NCBI GenBank assembly: GCA_964017235.1
Contig: OZ024930.1
Coordinates: 156,798,221 to 156,862,220, forward strand
Direction: 5' to 3'
Origin: Sabellastarte sp. h YS-2021
Lineage: Eukaryota > Annelida > Polychaeta > Sabellida > Sabellidae
DNA length: 64,000 nt
In this document: positions 35,620-46,870 of the stretch, in pieces
Position numbering within the stretch: the stretch's first letter is position 1
Layout of the letters: every line of letters begins with the position of its first letter
Notes under the pieces: model-generated
Seen by the model: only the letters and a program-made list of their open reading frames with translations
What the model was told of the DNA's origin: nothing
The model's database searches: none
Made by a program: the position numbers and the translations under genes

Positions 35620-36341
35620 ATGTGCTCACATCTCCTAAACCGTGCGAGATAGAGCGATTTCGTCGAAATTTTCAACCCACAGGGTATCTACGGAATGTAC
35701 TCTTTCCAATTTTCAAAAAATTTTCCCCTCCCCAAAAATGGCGGCCATTTTGAATTTTCGAATTTTTGCCAAAAATGGCAAAACACAAATTTCCTTCTAT
35801 CTCCTTAACCGTGCGAGATGGAGCGATTTCGTCGAAATTTTCAACCCACAGGGTATCTAAGGAATGTACTCTTTCCAATTTTCAAAAAATTTTCCCCTCC
35901 CCTAAAATGGCGGCCATTTTGAATTTTCGAATTTTTGCCAAAAGTGGCAAAACACAAATTTGCTTCTATCTCCTTAACCGTGCGAGATAGAGCGATTTCG
36001 TCGAAATTTTCAACCCATGGGGTATCTAAGAAATTTACTCTTTGCAATTTTCAAAAAATTTTCCCCTCCCCACATATGGCGGGCATTTTGAATTTTCAAA
36101 TTTTTTCCCAAAATGGAAAAACACAAATTGGCCTTAACCGTGCAAAATAGAGTTATTTCGTTGAAATTTTCGACCCATAGGGTATCTAAGAAATGTACTC
36201 TTGGCAATTTTCAAAAAATTTTCCTTTTCCCAAAAATGGCGGCCATTTTGAATTTTCAAATTTTTGCCAAAAATAGAAAAACAGGAATTTGCTTCTATCT
36301 TCTTAACCGTGCAAGATAGAGTGATTTCGTCAAAATTTTCC
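35620..36341. repeat. 169-bp tandem array, ~4.3 copies
   Basis: The 'cgtgcgagat' landmark lies at 35641, 35810 and 35979 (169 bp apart), then at about 36139 and 36308 in diverged units. Each unit includes 'tttcgtcgaaattttc', 'ttttcccctcccc' and 'atggcggccattttgaattt'. Overlapping frames on both strands are by-products of the period. Confidence 0.92.
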
Positions 36342-36351
36342 ACCCAACCAA

Positions 36352-36588
36352 GGGGCCACGGTGGCCGAGTGGTAACACTCTCGCCTCCCACCTCTGAGGC
36401 CGGGGTTCGATCCCTGTCATGGTCTTAAGTGGGAAAGCTGGTAGTTGCTTGCCGTTGGTCGGCAGTTTACAGTACAGAACCCTAGCGAACTGTATGTACT
36501 GGTTTCCTCTGCCCTTCCAACTACCCGTCGTGATATGACCTGTACAGTGTTGAAAGCGACGTAAAACCCCAAATAAATAAATAAATCG
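36352..36588 (+). mobile_element. tRNA-derived SINE (family I) with 10-bp target duplication
   Basis: The best-preserved copy in the window: A box TGGCCGAGTGG, B box GGTTCGATCCC, body 'gtgggaaagctggtagttgc', 'atgtactggtttcctctgcc', 'cgtgatatgacc', 'gcgacgtaaaaccccaaat', and an AAAT tail. The duplication ACCCAACCAA lies at 36342-36351 and 36589-36598. It landed in the last unit of the 169-bp array and is therefore the youngest layer at this spot. Confidence 0.93.
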
Positions 36589-37439
36589 ACCCAACCAATG
36601 CAAAAAGGCATGAGGCTGAAATAATTTACATCTACACTAATAAATATTTAAGCATCATTGATATATTTTACAAATGAAACAGAGTCTTGTAAGACTACTG
36701 TACAATTTTGGCAAAAGGTTCATGGGGTGGACATTACACATGATAATGTGTGTTCTATGCTATCCTGTTTCTATTCGCACCTACTATCAACAGGGCGTCC
36801 TATTTCTAGTTAGAATTTGTGTTCGTCACCATGGGGAACTTAACCTTGGTTCGCAGAGATGCATACATGAGCCACCTCAGAACTGGAATCCAACATGACA
36901 CCATTAACGCACTGAGGACTGCACCCCTGCACATACCCACACCTTTCTCAGATGCAGCTATTAAGAAAGCAGAAGAGGATATAGCCCACTTTGAATCCAA
37001 GAATCAGTCTGGGTCTTCAAGAAGCAAAGGTCGGTTCCACCCTTATGAACGCACCAACAAGAGGTCGGACAACAGGTCGGATTCCAGATCAGAGAAACCA
37101 GCTTGGAAGACAGTCGGCAAAAGACAGTTTAAGAAAGGCAAGGGTCGCTCTGCAAACTATTCCTCACGACCTGCCAAGGGCCAGCAGTTCTACAAATGAC
37201 AATTACTTTGTAGACAAGTTACAGGAAGGACTGCTGGCCGGGAGCCAGCCGACAGCACAGGAACAGACTATAGACAATTATGTAAACTTTCATGTTGCCA
37301 AAGTTGTTCATTCTGCGCCCGGGCATTCCCAAAAGAGAGAATTAAGTCCCAGGTTAGCAGCTTGTTATTCTCTGAAAGATTGCAAATTAAAATCTGTGAA
37401 AAGTGTTTCTTGTGTCACTCAGTTGTCTTGTGTAAAGCC

Positions 37440-38640
37440 TGTAACAAATGTCAAAACTGCTCCACAAAATCTGCCTGTAGGGGCGAGACTTCAAAACTAT
37501 TGGCAAACTTGGCTGGACCTGGGTGCCGGTCCGAAAGTAGTTCAAATCCTGAAAGAGGGTTACACCCTCCCCTTTTGGATCCGGCCAAATCTCACAAGGT
37601 GAGAGGCATTACATCAGCTTATAGACAAATAAGCAGTAGAGCTGGTACAAAATCAAAAATCTCGGGGCTTTTTCAACAGACTTTTTCTAGTACCCAAACC
37701 CAACAACAAGTGGAGACCTATACTAGATCTGAGCAAACTAAATCTTTTCCTCAAGGCGGAAAAATTCAAAATGGAGACACCAGAAACCATCAGGACATCC
37801 CTCCAACAAGGGGAGTGGGTCACCTGGATAGATTTCAAGGATACCAACTTCCATATACCAATACAGGAACAGTCCAGGAAATGTCTGAGATTTCATGTCC
37901 AGGGTCAGACATACCAATTCAAAGCACTGCCTTCCGGTCTATCCACAGCACCCTTGGAGTTCATTGTAGTAGCAAAGGAGGTGAAACTGATGGCCATACA
38001 CAAGGGTATAAGAATCCACCACTGGTTGGTGAGAGCCAGATCCCACCAGGTTTGTCTCCAGCATACACAGGATCTAGTGAAAATTTGTCAAGAATTGGGT
38101 TGGCTGGTGAACTTGGAAAAATCAGAACTGGAACCCAAACAGGTCTTCAACTTTGTAGGTTACCAGTTCGACCACAAATTCGGTCGGGTCCGACCCACAC
38201 CGGACCGGTGGCAGAACCTTCAAGACAAAATACTGAAACTGCTATCCCTACCGGCTTGTCCGGTCCGTGAGTTCATGTCATTGATAGGTTTATTAACAGC
38301 CACAGAAGGTGATCCCAATTTCCTGCACCCCCATTTACAATGGTGGCTAGAATAAGACAATGTACCGACAGGCCAACCATTACACCCAATAAAGCATGCT
38401 CTGCAGATATTTACAGACGCATCAAAAGAAGGGTGGGGTGCTCACTTAGCATCTTGACCTGGTGTACCAGAAATCAAGTAACTCTCAAAGACCGACACAT
38501 TCCAGGCTGGCTGAATGTGGTGGCAGACAAGCTATCCAGGCTAGGACAGACCATCCAAACAGAATGGTCTCTCCTTCCAGACATGCACCAGGTGGCACCG
38601 GCCAAAAATAGACCTTTTTGCCACGAGGTTCAACAACAAG
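37440..38640 (+). pseudogene. DIRS copy 1: reverse transcriptase-RNase H region
   Basis: Recognisable by 'METPETIRTSLQQGEWVT', 'NFVGYQFD', 'LMSLIGLL'-like sequence and an RNase H end 'RHIPGWLNVVADKLSR'. Heavily decayed fossil. Confidence 0.8.
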
Positions 38641-38959
38641 TTGCCTCTGTTTGTCTCACCGGTATCCGGATCCCTGGCCACAGCAGTGGATGCACTGTCT
38701 GGCATGGGAGGATCTTGACGCATATGCCTTTCCACCAGCAGCCATCTTGGGCAAAGTAGTGGAAAAGTTGCAAGACTCCCCATGCAAGAGAATCATTCTG
38801 ATTGCCCCGGGTTGGCCCAACATGCCTTGGTTTTGGGATCTAGTGGCCATGTCCAGCCAAATCCCACTGAGCCTACCCTTCTTGCCCAATCAGCTAACAC
38901 AGCCCTTCAATCAGATCCCTCACAGAAATCTGACAAACCTAAATCTCCATGCATGGCTC

Positions 38960-39955
38960 CCAGAGCCACAGTAATCAAGGAGCAGGGCTTCTCTGAGGCA
39001 GTGGCAGCAAGAATTGAGGCTCCTCAAAGGGGATCCACCAGATCAGTCTATGCGGCAAAGTGGACCATTTTTACAAAATGGTGCAACACTAATCAGGTGG
39101 ACTTCAGGGCACCCCCTGTAAAGTCAGTCGCTGACTTCCTTATGTACCTTTTCCAGGACAGTAAGTTACAGCCCAGCACCATTGATGGTTACAAGGCAGC
39201 CATTGCTGATAAACTAGGAAACTCACCCTTCAACATCAGCAAGGACGAAAATCTCACTCGTCTCCTGGATAGTTTCCATAGAGACAGACCCAAAGGCAGG
39301 AGGGGTATCCCCTCCTGGAACCTCTCCCTGGTTTTGCACCAGCTGACAAAGGCTCCATTTAAACCAATTAAGGAAGCCTCTTTGAAACATTTGACCTTCA
39401 AACGGTTTTCCTCTTGGCCCTTGGGTCGGGCAAACGCAGAAGTGAGATTCATGCTTGGCAAAACAGAAATATTAGACACCAATCTGATTGGTTCAAAGTA
39501 TCCCTGTACCCATCTCCCAGCTTTCTTTCCAAGAACCAGCTGGCAAAAGAGGGTCCAGACAGTGTGGCCCCAGTGCTTATACCAGCCCTGGCCCCAACTC
39601 TGGATAGGTCCCTCAAGTCTGACAGGTCCCTCTGTCCGGTCAGAGCATTGTGCTATTATTTGGATAGGACCTCGGGAAGAATAAGGAGTTGGTCTTTGTC
39701 TCCTTTAAGAAGGGTTTTGATAAAGACATCTCACCTGCCACTATCTCCTCATGGATCAAACAGACTGTGATCCTATGTAATGAGCTCTCAGACCAAGAGG
39801 CCCACACACAGGAAAAAAACCCATGTCAGGGCCTTTGCTGCTTCTAAGGTCACACAATACCTTCACTCAGTTCTATCTGAAGGATGTGGCATGGGCTGAT
39901 TCGGAGCTCTATCACCTGGGACCTGTAGTGGCTGCTCAGCAGATCCACCAATAAC
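38960..39955 (+). pseudogene. DIRS copy 1: tyrosine recombinase region
   Basis: Contains 'VAARIEAPQRGSTRSVY', 'FHRDRPKGRRGIPSWNLS', a 'GKRRSEIHAW' region and the C-terminal 'FTQFYLKD', the familiar order of DIRS recombinases. Fossil. Confidence 0.8.
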
Positions 39956-40657
39956 CCAGGGTTTAGAGGAGATTTGTACATATGTAAATAGTTGTTCATA
40001 TAAACAAAAAAAAAACAAAAAAAAACTAAAAGACATGCTTCCTTCGGGAGGTTTATTTCTACTTCTTATGGGACTGAACTCATCCCTCTCTTCCCCTACC
40101 TCAGAGCAGGTCTGTAAAAATAGGGGGGGAGGCAAGTCGGTTTGGACCAAATAACCGGTCTCTGGTAACCGACTATGGCCTTAAGGGTATCCTGACTTCA
40201 AGGTCGACCCAGGCCTGGAAGAAAATTTTTTGTTAGTTCTGTTTATGAGTTCACCTAGGTCCCTAGTAACTTACCCGCCAACCAAGCGGTAGTTATTCAG
40301 CAATTATCCATTGGATAGGATTATTAACACAATAAAATTGCAAATTAATAAGTAAATTAAATTTTTATAAGTTAATACTCTATCCAATGGACACACAAGA
40401 CCCTCCCATCGACCCGCTATCAGTCTACTAGGGGTCTAATAGGTTTAGACAACGAAAAATATGCTGCGACGTCACGCTGTCTAGATAGGAAGGAAGTACA
40501 ATGCACCACCTGGCGAGTGCACAACACTGGGACCGGCCGGCTGGTGGAAACACAGGACGTGTTTTTCTAACGTTTGGCGGGCCGGTCTGCGCCGACCGGA
40601 ATAGCAATTGTCCATTGGATAAGGTATTATAAAAATTTAATTTACTTAAATTTGCAA

Positions 40658-41720
40658 TTTTGTGTTTTGCCTTATATCTCCTTTATTCTTGCTTTTAGAG
40701 CTTTAGAATGTATTAAGAGGTATTGGGAAATCATATGTGAAGAGTCTATATAGCCAGTCAGATTTACCACATACACCCCCCCACCCCCCTTATTGGTTAA
40801 ACTGGAGTCATAAAATAGCCGATTTTGTGTTTTTGTCTTATATCACCTCTTGCTTTTAGAGCTTTAGAATGTATTAAGAGGTATTGGGAAACCTTATGTG
40901 AAGAGTCAAGATAGCCCATCAGATTTACCCCCTGACCTCCCCTTATGTGTCAAACTGGGGTCATAAAATAGCCTATTTTGTGTTTTGCCTTATATCTCCT
41001 TTATTCTTGCTTTTAGAGCTTTAGAATATGTTAAGAAGTATTGGGAAACCGTATGTGAAGAGTCTAGATAGCCGGTCAGATTTAACCCGAACCCCCCTCC
41101 TCCCTTATGGGTCACACTGCAGTGATAAAATAGCTGATTTTGTGTTTTTGCCTTATATCTACTTTATTTTTGCTTTTAGAGCTTTACAATGTATTAAGAG
41201 GTATTGGGAAAACCTTATGTGAAGAGTCTAGATAGCCGGTCTGATTTATCCCCTGACCCTCCCTTATGGGTCAAACTGGGGTCATAAAATAGCGGATTTT
41301 GTGTTTTTGTCTTGTATCTACTATATTCTTGCTGTAAGAGCTTTACAATGTATTAAGAGGTATTGGGAAACCTTTTGTGAAGAGTCTAGATAGCCGGCCA
41401 CGTTTACCCTGACTCCCCCCCCCCCTCCCTTATGGGTCAAACTGGGGTCATAAAATAGCTGATTTTGTGTTTTTGCATTTTTGCTTCTACAGCTTTAGAA
41501 TGTATTAACAGGTAGTTGGAATTCGTGGAGAGTCTAGGTAGCTGGTCAAATTATCCCTCTGACACCCTCTTGTGAGTCAAACTGGGGTCATAAAATACCA
41601 TTTTTTTTGCTGTTTTTGCCTCATATCTTCTTTATTATTGGTTTTACAGCTTTACAAGTTTTAAGAGGTAGTGGGAAACCATATGTGGAGTGTCTTAAGA
41701 GCTGGTCACAGTGGGGTCAT
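40658..41720. repeat. ~160-bp tandem array (TB), right segment
   Basis: Continues the array cut by DIRS copy 1. The 'caaactgggg' landmark recurs at about 40951, 41113, 41272 and 41438 (spacing 159-166). C-rich positions again vary in length. Confidence 0.88.
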
Positions 41721-42495
41721 AGATTGCTATTTCTACTTTAATATTTCAATATTAATGATGTCATTATCTTAATGTTATTTTCATATCTTAGTGCAAAGGG
41801 TGTAACTTTTTGAAATTGCACTCACGACTTATACATACTATAAAAGCAGGCGAAATACATTCCTATTTTGTTGTCATCATCTAAAATTATGATATGCATC
41901 AAATTATGCTTGTTTTGTAAAAAAACTGGGTCCAAATATTTACAAACTTATTTCGGTGCAGCAGTTTGATAATGACACATTTATAAATTCCCATTTCAGC
42001 TCTTCTTCTGACTTCCATTATTCTGCTGCAGCAGTAAACTAATAACTCAGCAATGCAAACATATTCATTACTATGTCCCTTATTTATACATAACATCAAC
42101 ATATCAATGACACTTTCAACAGAGCATAGATAAAGATAACATCTTACTCCTTAATGACACACATTAACTTGATTTTATCCCTTAAAGTTGAGTTTATCAT
42201 ATTGAAAACTTCTTTTATCCCTCTCATTATTGCTTTTGGGCTTTCAACCCAGTTTTGTGGTCACGCTACTCCATATATGGAGAGTCTATATAGCCAGTTG
42301 GATTTACCCATTGACCCCTTCTTACGGGTCAAACTGGGGTCATGTTAATGCATAAACTTACACACTGTCTGCTTAACTTTAGCTTCTTCTCTCAGCACTG
42401 CATGTTTTTCTTTTCAAAACCCTTTTTCTACTTTATACTATAAAGCATCTGACCTTTTGGGACACTTTTGCTAAGAAAAACATTTTTCTAGTTTT
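41721..42495. other. End of TB array and junction to element A3
   Basis: Non-coding. About 41730-42220 has no repeat I recognise. A single diverged TB unit returns at about 42220-42345 ('gagagtctatatagccag', 'gggtcaaactggggtcat'), so the 0.5 kb between is either an insertion or a decayed stretch. Confidence 0.5.
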
Positions 42496-43605
42496 TTTAT
42501 GAATTTTTAAAATAATTTTTAAAACATTAAAATTCATGAAATCAGGCACTAAATCACTTATTTTCTCATTGACTATTCCAGAGATTTATCCTACATATAT
42601 TTTCTAGGCCTCAAGTAGATTACCTTGTGTGCGTTTCAGTCCTGGATCTTTCTTAATTATTTTTTTATGAATTTTTAAAATAATTTTTAATGCATTAAAA
42701 TTCCTGAAATCATGCACTAAATCACTGAAAAGTATTGCATTTAGAGCATTTTGTTAAAATATGTTATTCAGCTACTTTTTCCATAGCTACAACATGGTGA
42801 GTAACTTGGGTGTCTATCCCAATAGCTAAGTGAGTAATAGCTACTTACTGACTTTTCAGTACTTCCATATTGAGTAAAATCACTTGTAACTTGAAAACTA
42901 TTCCATTTAGAGAATTTTGTATCAATATGTTATTCAGCTACTTTTGGGTCAGCAATAGCACAGTAAAATTTCAGACCAGTAACTCATTCCATAGCTGAGT
43001 AATAGCTACTTTGAGGTTCTTGCTGTTGAGTAAGTCAGTTGTAACTTGAAAACTATTGGATTTAGAGAATTTTGTTTAAATATGTTATTTACCTACTTTT
43101 GGGTCAGCTATAACATACTGAAATTGTAGACCCATAGGTCATAGCATAGCTGAGCAATAGGTACTTTAAAGTTTTCACTGTTAAGTAAATGAGTTGTAAC
43201 TTGAAAACTATTGCTTTTATTACGCTACAATAGCTTACCATGTGGGCCTTATTGCTGTTCTCGGGTTGCCACACCCGGGGCCAACGTCTTAGAAAAAAAG
43301 ACAGTTCTTGTTAGCCACCGGATATACTGGTAGTTGTCGTCACGTGATAACTTCTGACCAATCGTCCTACTTTCTCGTTGGCCACGATTGACTGGTAGCA
43401 GTTTGTAAATATACAGACATTTCTATTTTTTTCTCAGTTCTTACTTATTGTTGGAGGCTAATATTTGCATATTTCTTTAATTATATGCTATAGATCATTC
43501 TGTAAAATTCTGGTTTTCACACCTTAAGTATTTCTTGACTTTCGCGTGTTTTTAGCTTTCCTCGGTTCAGGCAATTCTATTGTACGTCTTTTTATTGCGT
43601 ATAAA

Positions 43606-45753
43606 ATGTCGACACATCAAGCAAATAAAGACAAACCGAGAGCTCAGAAATGCCGCCATTTCTGCTTTAGCTTTGATACACATAATTTCTGCCCTACCTG
43701 TAGGGAGGCTGGCAAGGGAGATGACCCCTGTGTCACCTTTGAAACCCCTTGTGAAATTTGCACGTCTTTCACAGATGAGCAATTACAGAAAATTCAAAAC
43801 CGGAAGCGGTATTTGAAAAAGCAAAAAGCGGCAACTAGTTCCAAAGATGAACTAGATCTTTTGGGTGAAGGCGACGGGGATTCCTTCACTGGATCCAATG
43901 CAGACCTCGAGTGTGCTGCTGATAGCCTTTTTACCTCACCTCCCCGTCCACAACCTCTTGCCTTCAGTTCCCTGTCCTTGAAAACGCCAGCTAAGACTAT
44001 TCCACCCACCCCTGGTACGGCTTTGCAAAATAAATCCAGAAAAACATAGAGAAATCACTCGGTGATTCCTTAAATATACATTTACAGCAGCAAATGGGTA
44101 CCTTCCAGGCATCCATGTTGGAAGCTTTTCAGTCACTCCGAGAGGAGTTGGCTGCAAAACAGAAAGTCGAGGTAGAGTCCTCTCTTCTTGCTTCAAAACC
44201 TGGCTTGTCCAGTAATACTGCTGCCCCTCTGGATTTGCCCCCTCCGAGATCTGGTACTAACATCCCAAGCGAGGATATGGATGTGGACTTCGGTCCAGCA
44301 CTTCCTCCGCGTCTAGTATCTACTCAACCTTCCTCGGATCAGTACGTTGCCCCCTCTGAAGGTCATCCCGAAGAGGTCTCGTACTCTCACAAAAAGCAAA
44401 GCCATAAGCAGCCAGTTGACCCGAGCTCTGCCTCGGACCAACTAATTGAGGATTCCGATGAACCTCGGATCCCTTCTTCTAGATCCAAAAAACACTCTGA
44501 CAAGAGCAAACATAAATCAAGATCTAGATACGTGTCATTTTCCTCAGAGGAGGATCACTCCCCTGTAGCCAGACACAGGTCCTCAGCCCTCAGGAGTAGC
44601 TTCTGATCAAGACCTCCCACAACATGATCCAGACCCCCCTTATTATAGGGAAGTAGCTTTGTCTGACCTGCCCTCACAATACTCTGAAGAGGTAGACACC
44701 TTCAGGCGTATTCTGTCTCTCCCTGACCCCAGGGAATCTATGCCCAGGTCGTCCACTTCAGTGTTGGGTCTGGATGATGAAAAAGGCCGTCAAGAGCTCA
44801 GACCTAGAGGTCCTTCCTCTATCTTTCCACTTAGCTCAGTTATCAAGGACGCCTTTGATAAATTCCAACATGACTTTAAGGCTGCCAATTTATCTGAGGG
44901 AAAATATGTCAAGCCTCCTCCCTCAACTTCAAAGTGGTACAAGGTGGGACAACCAACTTTTCAGGACAAAATTCAGGAGTTGAATAGGGACTTCGCTAAG
45001 ATCTGTATTACTCCTAGACCTTCTGGGCCCCCAGTAGCCAGAGTTCCCCTGCCAGTTCTCAAGGAGCTGGAACTTCAGGCTAGACAAAATATTTCTACCC
45101 TCAACTTCACCGCTGCATTTGCCAAAACCTCCTCTTCTTGCAATGCTTCATTGGAAAAATGCCAACATAGCATCAAATCTACGGTCAAGAAGATAAAATC
45201 TCAGATTCAGAAAGGTGCCAATCCTGAGAAAGCGGCAAAGCGCGGATATGAGGAAGTAGCTGACTACTTAGATTTTTGGAACAAGACAGTACTTGTCCAA
45301 CACAGGGCCCTCACTTGTCTCAGCAAATCTCTAGCCCATATTTTGCAGAGGGAATTATACTCTATGGCTAATACCGGCTTGCTCAGACGCGAAGCCGAGA
45401 TGACTCTATTACATCCACAATTAGGAGAAACGAGACGTCAAGAACTCAGGAACTCGTCCTTTTGGGGCCCTTCCTTGTTCGAGTCTCAATTAGTGAAGGA
45501 AGGTGAGGACTTCCTTCTCAAAAAAGGCACCTCAAAAGATTCTCAGGGTTTTGTACCCTACCAGAATAAGCCCTTTCGTGGTCCCCACAAGAAAAGAGGC
45601 TCCTACAGGAAACGCCCCTATGGGGGCAATACCTCTCAAAGCAGTAACCAGTCCTTTCCCTCGGGAAGAGGAAAATCCAACTTCAGAGGCTCCAGGGGTC
45701 GTTTTCGACCCCACAATAGAGGAAGGGGGCGTGGAAACCCCCCTCCCCAATGA
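43606..45753 (+). pseudogene. DIRS copy 2: gag-like region
   Basis: Starts with a Cys/His cluster (C-x2-H ... C-x2-C ... DDPC ... C-x2-C), then a Lys-rich and Ser/Pro-rich linker. A long helical region follows, and an Arg/Gly-rich tail ('RGRFRPHNRGRGRG') suits nucleic-acid binding. Its end overlaps the RT region in another frame, as is usual in this family. Fossil. Confidence 0.8.
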
Positions 45754-45879
45754 CTCCTCCAAAGCCTCACTCAGTCCACCAGTAGGAGGTCGCCTCCGTT
45801 CTTTCAGGAGAGACTGGCTCACAAACAAATGTTCTCAAAACGTGTTAAACATTATCACCAATGGCTACGTTCTGCCATT

Positions 45880-46870
45880 CCGTTCAAAGCCAAACTTGAT
45901 CAGATTTCCTCTGATTCTGTCAGAGTACAAGGCCCAACAAAAAGACCAAGCCTTGGCCACTTGTATCCAGTCTCTCGTGTCAAAGAACGCTATCGAAAGG
46001 GTAGACAATGTAAAATCTCTCGGGTTTTACAGTCGCCTGTTCCTAGTACCCAAGCCTCACCAAAGGTGGAGGCCAGTCATAGACTTAAGCAGGCTCAACA
46101 CTTTTCTACATGTAGAAAAGTTCAAAATGGAAACTCCAGAGTCCATCAGGACCTCCCTGATTCCAGGGGAGTGGGTATCGTCGATAGATCTGTCGGACGC
46201 TTACCTGCACATCCCCATCCACCCAAGCTCAAGGAAATACCTAAGGTTTTGCTACAAGGCTCAGGTGTTCCAGTTCACCTCCCTCCCGTTCGGGCTAGCC
46301 ACAGCCCCCCAGGTCTTTACAATGATCGTAAAGGAAGTGAAACTAATGGCCCTCTCAAGAGGACTCAGAATTCACCAATACCTGGACGACTGGCTGATCA
46401 GGTCCCAGTCTCAGGAGGAAGCCCAAGTGAACACTCAGGCAGTGGTAGACCTAACTCAGTCCTTGGGGTGGATAATAAATCAGGAAAAATCAGAACTGAA
46501 ACCTACTCAGGTGTTTTCGTTCGTGGGCTACGAATACCACCTAGATTCAGCCCTTGTAAAACCCACTCAAGAGAGATGGCTCAAACTTCAGGATTTGATC
46601 CTACGACTCAAGTCAAAACGTGTTTTGACTGCAAGATGTTTGATGTCTCTAATTGGGTTGCTAGCCTCAACGGAGAAAATGGTCCCGGAGGGACGCCTTC
46701 ACATGAGGCCCTTTCAGTTTCACCTCAAGGAGCACTGGAGATATCCTCAGTCGCTGGACAACCTCCTTCCCTGGACAGAAGCCATTGCAGCCCACCTGGA
46801 TTGGTGGCAAAATCCCTCCAATGTGATAAAAAGGTGCAGACCTTCATCCCAAAGACCACAGTATCCAACT
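45880..46870 (+). pseudogene. DIRS copy 2: reverse transcriptase
   Basis: All core RT signatures are visible: 'LVPKPHQRWRPVIDLSRLN', 'SIDLSDAYLHIPIH', 'LPFGLATAPQVF', the catalytic YLDDWLI, and 'FSFVGYEYHLD'. These are closest to DIRS/PAT-type RTs. It polymerises cDNA from the element's RNA. Treated as a fossil. Confidence 0.92.

Larger units (their letters stand above)
35238..36740. mobile_element. 1.5-kb array-bearing insertion inside DIRS copy 1
   Basis: The ends carry ATGTCCACCCCA (about 35238) and its complement GGGGTGGACAT (36724-36734). The left part holds a 120-bp-scale duplication ('ggtttccagacatttta', 'gttaatagcttgtatgggat', twice) and a T155-like scrap ('gagtaatagctac'). Next come about four units of a 169-bp repeat, then a SINE. 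The outer boundaries are approximate. Confidence 0.7.
33283..37200 (+). pseudogene. DIRS copy 1: gag-like region
   Basis: Starts with a Cys/His cluster (C-x2-H ... C-x2-C ... C ... C-x2-C) and a Lys-rich stretch. Its later part, 'RRDAYMSHL' and 'LRTAPLH', is typical of the DIRS gag-like protein. It is split by the insertion at 35238-36740. Fossil. Confidence 0.75.
32969..40657 (+). mobile_element. DIRS-like tyrosine-recombinase retroelement, copy 1 (fossil)
   Basis: Begins TTTTATTGCG and ends TTTGCAA. Inverted terminal repeats lie at about 32985-33150 and 40461-40640, sharing for example 'ggacaattgctattccggt'. An internal complementary region at about 40300-40400 matches both tips. This end structure and the lack of a target duplication are DIRS hallmarks. 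Parts in order: gag-like with a Cys-rich start, RT-RNase H, then tyrosine recombinase. It is broken in many places (roughly six or more) and interrupted by a 1.5-kb insertion, so it is the most decayed of the three. It sits in a TB unit, which reads through if the element is removed. Confidence 0.93.

Noticed and set aside
35642-36391. Staggered open frames of 65-85 codons on both strands
   Set aside because: They recur every 169 bp and are translations of the tandem unit.
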